Shown here: piece after piece, positions 50,501 through 61,779 of the stretch | How positions within the stretch are numbered: the first letter of the stretch is position 1 | How the letters are laid out: each line of letters begins with the position of its first letter | Origin: Prochilodus magdalenae | Taxonomy: Eukaryota > Chordata > Actinopteri > Characiformes > Prochilodontidae | Length of the DNA: 64,000 bases | Assembly: GCA_024036415.1 (NCBI GenBank) | Contig: JAMWET010003461.1 | Span: 224,501 to 288,500, forward strand | Direction: 5' to 3' | The notes under the pieces: model-generated | Databases searched by the model: none | What the model was told of the DNA's origin: nothing | What the model saw: only the letters and a program-made list of their open reading frames with translations | Translations under genes and position numbers: made by a program

Positions 50501-51661
50501 AGCTAAGGTTGGGCAGAATCTTGGTACACAGAATAATGTTTATTTAACAGAGTTACTGTTGTTTTAGCTCTCAATCACAACATTCTAGAGTTGAAAACAA
50601 TAATGATGAAAATGAGCTTAATGTGCAGAATTTCCACTTTAATTTACTGGTATTTATATACAAATCAGGGAAAGAGTACACTGTTTATATATTATCCATG
50701 TCTTATGTGCTTCAAAGTATCTGGACAAACTAACACAATAATAAATAAAGCTGATTTGGCCAAACCTGTTTTGGGATGTCTTTGATGGGTTTGATGATTT
50801 TGATTTGTCAGTTTGTTGGCAATTAAGCTTTTTGGATTCCAAATGGAAATGCCAGACTTTAAATCAGCTCTAGATGTTTTATCTACTTTTGAGTAAGTGA
50901 AATAATGAAAGAATAGCACCCATGTGTTCAATTATTTTGGAGCCTCTAAAAAGGGGGAGGCTATGTGTAAAAATGGTTTTAGTTCCTACATCAGATTTAG
51001 ATGTAAATCCCCTGAAATCAAAGCTTTCATTCTGCACTTTGAGCTCATACTCATTGTTTCATTTAAATTTAAATATGCTGTGCTAGACAGCTTAAAAATT
51101 ATAACTTCGTTTGACATCCACACAGGTGTTGGATTGGCTGTATAATATTGTCGTTACTGTCAAAAATAAAGGTATCCAAAATCGGAAAGGCCTCAACGTG
51201 GCCTAATAAATCCAAAATCAGAACAACAAGCTCATGAAAAGGAATCAGTTTAGAGGCCCTATGTGAGAGGATTTTGATTGACATATTGCAGACAGAAGTG
51301 ACCTGTCAGGGTTTGCTTTCAGAAAGGGTCACAGGTCAACATTTTTGACATTTCGCTTTTCTGTGAGTTCGTATACCCTGTCTGTTTTCTGAGGGGGCCC
51401 ATTTTCATCTCTGACATTTTCAAACCCTATCTGTGCATACTTCAGATCTCTCAGAGCAATCAATCATCTTTGCTCACCCATTTGTATGATCCAAGAGTCC
51501 GGCGGGAACGTCGATGGAAAGTGCTGAAGCCTTCGTTTAAAACAGTTGACTTCGGTTTTGTCCGTGCTGGCTCTCTGTCTGCATTTGCAAGCTTCGGGGC
51601 AGTTTTCCACAGCCTCTGCCACCCATAGCCACAGTATTGCAAGCCCTCCAAAAAGCTTCAT
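47524..51661 (-). CDS. Secreted leucine-rich-repeat protein, LRG1/CPN2-like
   Basis: The gene has three coding exons: 51661-51478, 49451-48753 and 47714-47524. All introns have GT-AG borders in phase 1 (donors GTGAGC and GTAAGA; acceptors TTTGTAAG and TTCTCAG), and the joined frame gives 357 residues. Residues 1-17 form a signal peptide (MKLFGGLAILWLWV...). An LRRNT cap follows with Cys 21, 25, 27 and 40. Ten leucine-rich repeats of 24 residues each have the LxxLxLxxNxIxxL pattern. An LRRCT cap begins NPWTCDCN and holds the usual further cysteines. No membrane segment or GPI signal follows, so the product should be secreted. The architecture and size match leucine-rich alpha-2-glycoprotein, CPN2 and phospholipase-A2-inhibitor-beta relatives; which one is the ortholog cannot be told here. 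An acceptor-like TTTGTAG just before the ATG suggests an upstream 5' UTR exon. No defects are seen. Confidence 0.9.
48045..48062. repeat. (GTTT)n microsatellite in LRR-gene intron 2
   Basis: About four to five perfect GTTT units. Confidence 0.85.
48188..48500. repeat. 30-31 bp minisatellite in LRR-gene intron 2
   Basis: About ten diverged tandem units based on GAGTATCTAAACCTGG followed by AATAATCCCAATCT. Middle units are nearly identical and outer units decay, the normal picture of an ageing minisatellite. It lies wholly within the second intron and does not affect the coding exons. Confidence 0.9.
50085..50384 (+). repeat. MITE-like DNA transposon, copy in LRR-gene intron 1
   Basis: Blocks TGATCCACTCA, CAACACACACTAACA, TGTCAGTGTCACTGCAGT, GGTGGTCTTGCGAGGGTCCT, GTAGAACTACAAA and GATAAAATG are in the same order as at 9700-10114. 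The right terminal inverted repeat is poorly kept. It sits in the first intron of the leucine-rich-repeat gene, on the opposite strand. Confidence 0.7.
50459..50488. repeat. Short tandem repeat TTACGTA
   Basis: Four tandem copies of a seven-base unit containing the CpG-bearing word TACGTA. Confidence 0.85.
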
Positions 51662-53514
51662 AACCCTACAAATATGGAAATAGTCTTTCGCCCTGAGCCA
51701 GAGATTCAATTAGAAAACTAAGTTAGTGATGAAAGACAATTATAATCCCATTGAGGAGCGCATTAAGGGTATTAGGAATAAGCTTCCATAAATATTCCAT
51801 CAAAATATAAACGCTCTGAGCATTCTCCTCTCTTTTTTTTTTTTTTTTTTTGTTCACTGTTAAATGTCCTTGCAAACTTACCTTCAGGACTGCAAGCTTT
51901 TAACAGGATCTAATCTTAAATGTGCTCTTATTTCTTCCCCAAGCTGAGTCCCTTCTGCTGCCTCTGCTGATGTCTTGCGACTGTCTACAATAGGAGGTCG
52001 GGTGAACTGGCCAATCTGTCTGCCCAGCAGCAAAGTGTAACACCAGGGTTGTAGTCCTTTGACAGCACATCTGTAAACTCGCACCGTCTGGAGAAAACTG
52101 TCATTCGCCGATTGTGGCACACTTCCACCTTCAGATATGCAGCCAACTGGCCTCCAGCTTCCCAAGAGGAAGAGAAAAATGACACCACAGTGCGCAGTGT
52201 GTGCGCATTCAAGTCTGCCAATTGACATCAACACATTTCTGGACCCTGTGAAAAAGCAGTCTCTGTGAGCTTCCTTCTCATCTCCTGAAAATGTTCTGAA
52301 ATAATTACATGGCCATTCAAACGATTGGAATTACTTGTCATTTTAACATTTATATTAATGTTGTTTACTAAGTCATCAATTAAACAAAGTAGACTGTAAT
52401 ATATACTAGAGATCTGTAGACATTATCTGCCCAGAGATTTAATAACTGTTTTCAGAATAGACATTCTGGATATGCAGTTTATTTTGCTTTTCTTTTTATT
52501 TTCCTTCATCTACACTTTTAGCTAATAGTGCTCTAGATCCGTACCTGGCCTATTTTGCTGATTTTCGGAGGGAAGATAAGTTCCCTTACACATCCTCTGC
52601 AGAGAATGTAACCACACTTAATTTCCAATTCTTTACTTAAACATAACGGACATGATATAAGTTATTAAATGTGCCATATCCTATGCACAGGCCACATAAA
52701 CAGGAACATTACAGAAATGCATTTTCTGTAAAGGATGTATAACTTATTTTCATAAAATTACTAATTTGACCAGGGCCTCTCAAACTTGGACTGCATTCAA
52801 ATGTGGGTACTACCATGGTTCTTTGACTTGCTACAATATGCTGTTAAACAAAAAGACTGTAAAATGCTCTTTAAAGGAGCAATGTGTAAAATGACACAGC
52901 CTGTCAAATTCATTTTTCAAACAATTAGGGGCAAACCTTTCACCAGAGAATGCCCAGTCCCTTCTCCTTACCAGTCTAGAAGAAACGTCAGTTCAACATC
53001 AGACTTTAACCCTTTACTTAACAAGACCCAACATTAGTTCTTGTTTTGCTTCTATTTATATTATTCTTGCTTATGCCCACATTTCCCTTTACTGGCAACC
53101 TGTCCCTAAATGATGTAACCAGGAGCAGAACCTTCAACATGATTGGCAAGAGGTTTGATTCTGCTGTTGGGACCTTAGTGCTACTTCATCATCGTCTCAT
53201 TTTAGACTGATTTGACTCACTACAGTAAGTCACTATCGCTTCTTAAGGTACAATGTGGTACTACAGACAGGACACTTCACTGGTCAGCATGCTAACTTCA
53301 GTAGATATCTCTGCACCACAATGCATAGGCTTTTAGTACTATTATAATGGATGTTTCTTCAAATGATTATATTTTGGCCATTTCTCATAAGCATCTCAGT
53401 GGAACTATAATATTCACATGCCTGCAACGAATTTGGCATATCTTTTTGAAAAGCACTGATTCAAAACGTATGAACAGTTATTCCACAAATATGAATGCCC
53501 ACTTATTCATCCTC
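51662..53514. other. Upstream region of the LRR gene
   Basis: The promoter and any 5' UTR exon of the leucine-rich-repeat gene should lie here. A possible 3' splice site occurs at 51666-51667 (minus strand TTTGTAG before GGTTATG). A run of 19 T lies at 51833-51851. No convincing TATA box or first exon could be picked out. Open frames at 51884-52234 have no recognisable domain. Confidence 0.4.
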
Positions 53515-53755
53515 TGAGCCACTTATCTACGTGGGTTGCAGTGGGTGCTGGAGCCTATTCCAGAGTTCATTGGGTGGAAAGCAGGAAACACCCTGGACAG
53601 ACTGCCAGTCCATTAAAGAGGAAACACACACATTCACTTACACCCAGGGGATTTTAGCATCTCCAATTTATCTGACTGCACGTCTTTGGACTGTTGGAGA
53701 AAACCAGAGCACCTGGAAGAAACACAATCCTGCAAACTGCACACAAAAAGGACCC
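53515..53755 (+). repeat. Dispersed fish repeat (SINE/retroposon-like)
   Basis: The run GGTGCTGGAGCCTATTCCAG, CACCCTGGACAGACTGCCAG, TTTTAGCATCTCCAATTTAT and CGTCTTTGGACTGTTGGAG is recognisable as a repeat found widely in fish genomes near 'GGAGCCTATCCCAGC ... TTTGGACTGTGGGAGGAAAC'. No coding sequence; the open frame across it is not a gene. Confidence 0.6.
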
Positions 53756-54859
53756 CTCAAACAGAAACAACCTTTTTACTTTTCAGTGGTTTTGAGTAAT
53801 TTGTCTTTGTCTCAAAATACAGAACTTAATTGCTGTGTGTATATAAATATCATCAAAAGAGAAGGTGCACAAATAGTTGCACCCAGAAATAATCAAGGTA
53901 GGTGTGACATTGTGAGGCACACATGATTTAAGTTTCACGCTCTGCAGTGGCCTTATTGCTGTACCTGCCTTATTGCTGTACCTGCGACAGTTAGTGAGCA
54001 GTAATGTCCTCCATGAGTCATCCTGTTAGTTCCAGCAGACAGCTGCAGTTCATTTATCATCCCAAGAAACCAAGAAACCAGACGTGAGAACATCAACACA
54101 ACCAACAGACTCTTTGCACTGAGCTTAGTTTCTACTGGAAGAAGCAGGGTTGCGCTTCTTCCACCAGCAACGATAACAAACATGGCTGCAGCTCTGGATA
54201 GGTGTTTGTACAGCTTTACCCAATGCCTGACCTTTAAGCTAAATCTACGTTCTCTGAGTTTTGATGGCTTCTCAGGTGAGGATGAGCAGAGGAAGAATGG
54301 GTTCTGTGCAATTAAGATGTAGAAATGAATAAACTTTGTCCTATGATGGGGAAATACTTTAACCACGACTGACTAACGATACACTGACATCAAAGGAAGT
54401 TTGCAGTATGAAGTTGGTGATGTTCCCAGCCGTCTTCAGTGGAACACTTTTCATTTTCCCACTCAAAAACTGTTGGCACTGGGGACAGCAAGTGCTCAGC
54501 AGGAGCTGAATTTCACTCCACTGAAGCTGCCGATTGTAGAAAATGGCGTACAGTGGCGCTACTGATCATAGCAACGTGGCACAACCTCCTGGCAGAATGC
54601 ATGCACGCTTAGCTTTTTGCCAGCTAGTTTACATTTAGCAAGCTGTTTTAGGTAATCAAGCTTTCTGGTTATTTATCTTAACCTGTCCATCACTGTGTAG
54701 ATATTAGTAAACCTGGTTGAATTTTTTCATGGAAAGTTTTACTTATATTCTTCATTCAGCTCGGATTGCGGTGTGGGGCAGTCGGGGCTGTTCTTCTCCA
54801 ATAATTCTGGACACATGCTTGAATATCCATTGCTTGAGTATCCATTTAACCCATCTGTG
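53756..54859. other. Non-coding stretch
   Basis: A perfect 17-bp tandem duplication of CCTTATTGCTGTACCTG is at 53951-53984. The minus-strand open frame of 137 codons at 53953-54366 has no recognisable domain. No gene is recognised. Confidence 0.45.
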
Positions 54860-55078
54860 AAGTGAAACACCCACTAGTGAACACACACACTAGGGGGCAG
54901 TGAGCACACTTACCCAGAGCAGTGGGCATCCCTATCCACAGCGCCCGGGGAGCAGTTGGGGGTTAGGGGCCTTGCTCAAGGGCACCTCAGTCATAACTGT
55001 CAATTCAGGAAATCGAACCGGCAACCCTCTGGTCACAAGGCTGGTTCCCTAACCTCCAGCCCACAACTGCCCCATATG
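54860..55078 (-). repeat. tRNA-derived SINE
   Basis: On the minus strand the element starts GGGGCAGTTGTGGGCTGGAG and has a tRNA-like head: an A-box-like GGGCTGGAGGTTAG and a B box GGTTCGATTTC (around 55009-55019). The body then reads GAGGTGCCCTTGAGCAAGGC and further family sequence ending near CTAGTGTGTGTG. This is the organisation of a polymerase-III-transcribed SINE, and the body is one seen often in fish. Confidence 0.7.
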
Positions 55079-55194
55079 ACTGCCCCATAAAGCAGTCGCA
55101 GAATTTGTTTCCCCCAGTGTTTCAGTGTCTCTAAATATAGAGTCCAGCTAAATGGATATAATAAGGTTACTTTTATGAAATTTGGCATATGGCC

Positions 55195-55385
55195 TTTTCC
55201 AAGGTAGCTTACAGTGTGAGCATTTTCTGCACAGATAGGTGAGGGTAGTGTTTGGAATCTTGTAGCGTCTCACTGGTATAGTCTAGGCTGCTCACACAGG
55301 TGGGGGATTAAACCTCAGTCTGCAGTGCGGGAGACAGAGGTGTTACTTGCTACACTATACTGCACGTCACTCGATTCAACCCTTA
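55195..55385 (-). repeat. Second SINE-like element
   Basis: On the minus strand, GCAGTATAGTGTAGCAAGTA, ACACCTCTGTCTCCCGCACT and GCAGACTGAGGTTTAATCCC form a tRNA-like head, with the last part in the place of a decayed B box. It is followed by a body ending near AAGCTACCTT. It differs from the neighbour at 54860 and is probably another SINE family. Confidence 0.5.
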
Positions 55386-56460
55386 GGCTTAGATGACGTT
55401 TGGACTCAGGCTGCCTTTCGAGTAGACTGAGCAAAGTCTGGTCTGGTGGTTGATGAAAACACTGATGTCACTGTTACATCAGAGTGTGTGAATGATGAGA
55501 GGCCAACATGGTTCACTGAGGTGAACAACAACACAGGATGACCACATACACACACCCTTCCCCCTCCACCACTCGCCTTCAAGGAGCCTCTGGGGACACG
55601 AACCCTGCTGCTTCCTTCCTCTCCCTTCAGGCTCTCTTGGCGTGGTCCTCAGAGATGAGGAAGTGAGGAGGAGGCACTTTCTCTCCAACAGTCATCAGTG
55701 TCACTGGCACTTATACGGCCCAGGCCTCTCCAAGTGTGGCCCGGACCTCCAGTGCCTGTGATTACAGGGGCGTGTGTTTAAGAATAGCTGCAGATTGACG
55801 TGCCTTCTCACTGAGATGATTTCATTGTGAGATAAAGTCGAACAGCTCTTTCATGCCTCGCCAAGAGCAACACAATATGCAAGCCATCTGGAGCGGAGCA
55901 ATTATCATTTCGCCAACTCTAAGCTTTCACTAGTGAAAGAGATCTGCCCCAAAAAACAGGAGGACTCTGCACGATCTCGCAATACTTAATTCTGAGCTGG
56001 ATTAGTCAGTAACAGCACAGCAGAACGTGGAGCAGCGACAGACATGGGCGAAATGGCAAAAGCTAAAGAGATGAAATGTCAAGGGTGTTTTGGGAAGGCT
56101 GCGTCCAAAGCCAGAACACAGGCTGGCACTTCTTTTTAAAGCTTGCTCTTGAAATGTTGTTTTTAGTGATGCAGCTAGACAGCGTATCAGAGAGCCGGCC
56201 TGCACTATGAGGCTGAACACAGCTGTGTGTAGGAGCTGAGAGGGTGTGTTCAGCACAGGCGACTTTAAAAGCTCCACCATTGATTTCTTTCAACATGGAT
56301 GAACCCCTCCACCCTAGAGCAACTGCATGTCTTTGCTCCTGTCCTATGCATTTCCAAACACTGCTCTTCTTTATTTCTCCATTTTGTTTATTATTTAAAC
56401 CTTATATTGCATTCATCAATCATTGCTTGATTGTTTTATTTCTTGTCTGGACATAAAGTC
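55386..56460. other. Non-coding stretch, possible conserved element
   Basis: No gene is recognised. The interval 55800-55960 is repeat-free and complex and could be a conserved element. Open frames at 55479-55688 and 56002-56296 lack domains. Confidence 0.4.
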
Positions 56461-57250
56461 ACAGACTCTAATATTTCTTTGGACAAACTTTAGCTTTGAT
56501 TACTGCGCACATACCCCATTGGATTGTGTCAACAACTGTAGCATCACAACATTTCGTCCTATCCAAGAGTCGCATTCATTTTAGGCCGAGAGGGTCGAAC
56601 CACTCTGTAAAGTTTCCTCCAGCACATCCCAAAGACTTCCAATAGGGTTCAAGTCAGGATTCTGGGGTGGCCAATGAAACAACTGAAACAACCCTAGATC
56701 ATACCACTGCTTCCTGAGGTTTGTACAGTGGGCACTATGCGTAATAGGTGCAACACGTAACACATACATTCCCCTTCCTACCCTGGTGTACCCATTACTG
56801 TGGAGTCCAGTCTTTATGGTCCCTGGCAAATGCAGATTAGTCTGACAAACAAGCGGTTTTCTTGACCACACAGCTGTTTAGTCTTAGTCCTCTGAGTTCC
56901 TGCCACATCACATGTGTGGAAATGCTCTTACTTTTAAACTTTAAATTTAGCTGTGGGTTCTACTAAGAACTACTCCGGTTCTCCACTGTCCTTCCAGGGT
57001 TTAATAATGCTATGGACACAGTTCCAGTGGTGGTTTTCTTTGCTAATAATTTGATGCTTCTGAAACACAGCAACATTTTTCCCTCACTGCAGGATACGTC
57101 TTCCCACATGGTTGTTTAAGGAACGAGAAGCTATTCACCTCAGTGAGGGATAAAAGAATTGTGGCCCACCTGAAACACATTAATCATCAGTTAATCACTG
57201 AAGTATTTATTCAACCAAAGGATCTTACGTATTTAGGTACCTGAACCCAG
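56461..57250 (-). mobile_element. Internally deleted Tc1-like DNA transposon
   Basis: The minus strand starts at the left terminal region near 57250, has the transposase N-terminus (an ATG near 57105 followed by EDVS) and HTH-region remnants near 57000. It then passes to RKPLVCQTN (about 56862) and to WPPQNPDLNPIGSLWDVLEE (about 56625). The last block is the conserved PDLNPIENLWDVLE segment, but the catalytic Glu is replaced by Gly. The central catalytic region is largely deleted. The 3' non-coding end near 56461-56580 also fits the family. Confidence 0.82.
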
Positions 57251-57640
57251 ACGTCCTGCTTCATTCATCCGTGTGCTCAGCAACGTATTTATTTTGTAAC
57301 ATGTTTCTTTCTTACCTTTTTTTTTGTGTTTCTATCTACATGTGTTCATTTATTCTTCATTCATTCGTTCCTTCATTCCTCCTGAATCTCTCTATATCTG
57401 CTATCAGACAAATCTGTATTCATCATATTGTAAAGTATCTGTGAGATTCAGCAGTAGGAGATACAGCACAGGAGAAGGGTTCAGCGAAGGAGAGGAGCAG
57501 TGTACGCTGCAGTGAGGTTTCATTTTCAGTGCTGCGCGTTCTCTACAACTCCTGCAGAAAACAGTGGGATGATGGTGGAACAACAGTCTAGTGAAAGATA
57601 AGGCTGGGTCTTCCTCTAATGCTCAAAAACGGGGGGCTTT

Positions 57641-57905
57641 TTCTCCCCCCCCCCCCTCTCTCTCATCTGCTCTCTTACTCCCTGCTCTTTTTCTCTTTCT
57701 CCCACTCTACTGCTCTCTCTCTCTTTCTCTCCCTCTCCTCTCTTCTCTGCTGCTTTTTCTCTCTCACTCTGTTTTTCCCTATGCCCTGCTCTCTCTCTTT
57801 CTTTCTCCTTCTCGCCCAACTCTTTTTCTGTCTCCCTTTCCCTAACTCTCTCTCTTTCTAGCTTTCTTACTCTCTTTCCTATTTTCTTGCTCTTTCTTTC
57901 TCTCT
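57641..57905. repeat. CT-rich polypyrimidine tract
   Basis: About 265 bp of mostly TCTC and CTTT units, beginning with a run of 12 C. The strong purine/pyrimidine strand bias could allow triplex (H-DNA) structures. Confidence 0.92.
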
Positions 57906-58048
57906 GCTGGCCTGTCATTGCTGTGAGAGGAAATGTCAGTGTGGGATGAACACGGGTCACAGGAATGACCAAAGCAGCACCTCTGACGGCAGACACTTCA
58001 TCACTGTCACTTTCACACAGTCACTCTTCCTCTTCACCCTTTCCCTTC

Positions 58049-58113
58049 ACACACACACACACACACATATACACACTCACACATACGCGCTCACACATAC
58101 ACACACACACACT
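58049..58113. repeat. Interrupted (CA)n microsatellite
   Basis: CA units broken by TATA, TCA and CGCGCT. Confidence 0.92.
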
Positions 58114-58211
58114 ACATGACTATTGACATGATGACACAAATCTTCACAAACTGTGCTTCATGCTTGTATGCAGGTTTACACAGATGCACTGAGTTTGAGG
58201 AACTGCCTCTT

Positions 58212-58214
<3 letters not shown>

Positions 58215-58287
<73 letters not shown>
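58215..58287. repeat. (GA)n microsatellite
   Basis: About 36 AG units with one GT interruption near 58243. Confidence 0.96.
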
Positions 58288-58290
<3 letters not shown>

Positions 58291-59849
58291 CACCTGCACT
58301 GGATATAGAGAGACTCAATAAAGAGACAGACTTCATCTGCAGTAAATGTATCAGAGCATGAGCAGCCCACCAGTCCTCCTGCTACCAAGCGTGTTCACTG
58401 ATGTACTGGGTAGTGAAAGGCTAAACAGTTCATCTGCGAATTGGTGTAACTTGCCACTGTCCAAGTGCAGCAAGTCAACCACAGCTCACTACTGACATCA
58501 AGTGACTCACTGCTGCCAGTGCACTGATTCACCATTACTGCTGAGGCTGTGTTTAAAGAGTAAATTTTCACCAGTGTAGTTGTATTCAGTGTTCTATTCT
58601 GTTCTCTCTGCCCATTATCCAAACTCTCTTTACCCTTGAGAATTAAACAAGCTGTTTTATGACTGATATTTGTAAGCTCTCTATTCTGATTGGCTGCTGT
58701 GTATTGCGACTCATTGTATAACGTCAGCATAAATAGCCAGTTAAAGTGTAAGTGTATTGGATTTTATGACATCACAAAGACAAAGAAGTCAGCTGTTTTT
58801 GCGACCTAGTTATCATATATGTCATACTGTAGCATCTGTGTAGAGTAAAGGTTCTTTTATATTCCCCATAGTGTTCAAAAATGATAACATCCATTTAAAC
58901 TATGTAACCATCACTTACCACATACTTCCATGCATTCTTTCCTTTATTGTGGCATGTATGTTAAGCAGTACATCCCCTAGAGGGCAGTGTAGAGCCAAAA
59001 GGTTACTGACGATAGACGAAAGACATGGCTCATTGAGCTGGTAGTGGTAATAAAATCAGTGTCTTAGAACATTCCAGTGCTGCTGGATCAATAGTGTGCG
59101 GACACTGCATCATACCAACTTCAACTGCTACAGAGTTGGAGAGCTGTTTGTGGTCCAGAACTAATCAGTATGTGACCTGCACTTGTGGTTTAATGCAGTT
59201 AAACATTCACAGCAACGTTCCAACATCTGTGTATGCATAAGTTCCAATGTTCAAAGATGGTAAAGATAGTAACCTTGCTGCAGCAGAACCAGAACAAACT
59301 CCATATTAATCATTTTGGTTTGAACAGAAGCACTGGAGAAACACTCAAACCATCAGCAGTTAGCTCTGTTAAAACCTTAGAACATGATTTTCTCTAAACT
59401 GCTGCTTTGACCTCATATGTTTTATATCATATCTTAGACTTCAGTGTAACTGTGACTCTCTTTACAAAACGGATCAGTCAAACGAGCAATCAATTAAAAA
59501 CATGAAAAGACCTTACAAAGACCAGATAAGTGCCCTCTACACACACAGACTTGCCTAAAAGCTTTTGATGTCATTAATAAGGATGACCTTTGCTGAATAA
59601 GTTGTGTTAGGCTTTAATGTCGAGGGTGGACTGAGGACACACACACACAAAGAAATCTCTGAAAAATATACAACACAGTGAAACAATGTGGTCTTTAACT
59701 GATTAAATGGCCTTTAAAATGAGTTTTAAGGACACCATATATCTTGATAGACCTCTCTCTTCTTTAAGTGAGCTTCAACCTTGCTTCAGATCTGAAAAAA
59801 ATCTAACAGTAATCATCAAATCAAATCACCAGATGCCATCTCCATGCCA

Positions 59850-60440
59850 ACAAATAATAATGAAGGACATACCGGGAAAAAGTCACCCTATTTTCAAACC
59901 ACAAACATAAGCGGCTGGAATTTACAAATGCAAAACACTCGAATTGACTGAGTACACTGAGAAGAACCTCATGCCTATGTTTGGAAGTTTGGTGGAGGGT
60001 CTGTGATGTTATAGAGCTGTCGCGCTATAGGGTCGCACTTGTGAAGGTGAACCAAGTTGTTCTATCTACCTTTTTACTGACTTGATCTACCTGTTTTCAG
60101 GGACAGACTCTGGCTCAAACTGACTGAGGATCTCCCATCAGGATAATGATCCAAATCATAGTTCCAGAGCAAACCAAACATTTTACACAAAATCAAAGAT
60201 TCTGCCATGACCATCTCAGTCCCCAGATTTAAACCGTGTTCATGGCATTCTCTGGGCCCACTCATCCATGTGGAAGGCGCACATAAACGATCTGGGTATG
60301 AATCCATCTATGCATATCATGTACATGCATCCTCCAGCAGGTGTGGGATGCAGAGCAGTCAGATATGGCTCCAGCATGGCTTTGTGATAACCTACCAGGA
60401 ACTTACTGAGTCACTACCAGCCTGTCTAGCTGCTGTCCGT
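59850..60440 (+). mobile_element. Decayed Tc1-like DNA transposon (plus orientation)
   Basis: Plus-strand frames give RLEFTNAKH near 59920, KFGGGSVML near 59982-60010, and DNDPNHSS near 60141-60165. The last is the second catalytic Asp block (normally DNDPKHTS). A broken SQSPDLN-type block follows near 60218-60240. Many stops and frameshifts separate these. It differs in sequence from the other Tc1 relics here, so it is a separate lineage. Confidence 0.6.
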
Positions 60441-61779
60441 GCTGCACACACCAGCTTCTCTGGATATTACCTAGCGGTCATAATAATCATAATGGCCTGA
60501 ATGTGTACATACAGAACAAACACATGAACAGTAGCCAGTGATTTTCTAACAGACTGTAATCTATAATCTTACACCACAGTAAATCTACAAGAGTTTAGAA
60601 GAGGCATGCCCAATACATTCCACCACCACTAGCCTATTAAATCACAGCATTAACTAAAAATGGAAAGTGCTAATCAATCATGAGGTTTTACCTCTTCATT
60701 ACAGTCGTATGTTAAAATGGACAGGTGCTTCAGACCCTTTCAAACAGGTACAGACTGTCGGAGTGATTCTAATAACTGCTCGGCCATCCATTATTCACAT
60801 TATGCAGCTTACATTATTTATAGCTGTATTAGCATACCATAATAACCAGTACGCTCCCTAGAGAAGTCCAGAAGCAAAGCTCTTCTCAACTAATTAAAAG
60901 TGTGATTGCAGATAATGGGATTAAGCTGTGAACGATGTGTCTGGTTTAATGGGGAAATGACCTGTGAAATGTTTGTCTTCTGGAAGCGAGCGTGAACTGT
61001 TATCGAGAGGGGCGCTCTCCTCCGTGACCTGTGTGTGGAGAGATATGCCCTGCAACCCCGGCAGCATAGAAGTGACTGTATCCTGAGACACACTTGCTGG
61101 GATGACAACGCTGAAGGCTCCCTAACAGCAGTCTTCTACATTAGGAAGTAGAGTTTACACAGTAAAAACGAGCCAGCACATTAGCCTGCCTACTCATCCT
61201 GTGCGCAGCTCTGATTAAAGAGATAAAGCACTTCTCTGGACAAACTGGATAACCAACCAGCACCTCTGTAGTCTGGCCGTCCTGCCCCGTGTCCAGTAAA
61301 TCCAATTACATGTGCTTTTTGGTTTTGTGAAAGATGTCAGTTGTGCAGACAAACATCTAGAAAGTAATTATTTATTAAATCAAAATAACATAATTTAGCA
61401 TTTAATAAGTATAAATGATAATGCAGAATTTCTGGTCCTTTTTATTGCCATTTTCACTCATTTACAGTTGCAGATCGCAGGCTCCAAAGATATCACTGCA
61501 AGTGCTTCCGTAATGACCAGTATTGACTAATACAGTCAAACAGCTTGTTTCTCTGCATATCACAAACGCTCGAATCGAATGTACACATTTTAGTGCTTTG
61601 TCTAGCACACCTGACCATGAGCATTCACAATGCCTACTGTACACACTTTTGCGTGCTGGATCAGGTGTATAGAGTAGAGAAAGCACAAAAACATGCAGAG
61701 CATAAAACTGGGAGGCACTACAGTAGCATGTCTAGAATAATTCAGATAAAGAAAAACAAATCTCATACAGCAGCAACAC
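60441..61779. other. Non-coding stretch downstream of the lbr 3' UTR
   Basis: No gene is recognised. The interval 60890-61130 is repeat-free and complex, with GGATTAA and TAATTA-like words, a candidate conserved element. Confidence 0.4.

Larger units (their letters stand above)
57251..59849. other. Simple-repeat-rich non-coding stretch
   Basis: No gene is recognised. It holds a CT-rich tract, a CA array and a GA array (separate entries). The open frames of Ser/Leu- or Arg/Glu-rich composition are repeat products. Confidence 0.5.

Noticed and set aside
51884..52234. 116-codon minus-strand frame with hydrophobic start, as a first exon of the LRR gene
   Set aside because: It does not splice in frame to the signal-peptide exon, which already has its own good start codon at 51661.
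53495..53926. 143-codon plus-strand open frame as a gene
   Set aside because: Its first half is a dispersed fish repeat and the remainder has no protein resemblance.
57591..57996. Long Ser/Leu-rich and Arg/Glu-rich open frames
   Set aside because: Direct products of a CT/GA simple-sequence tract read in six frames.
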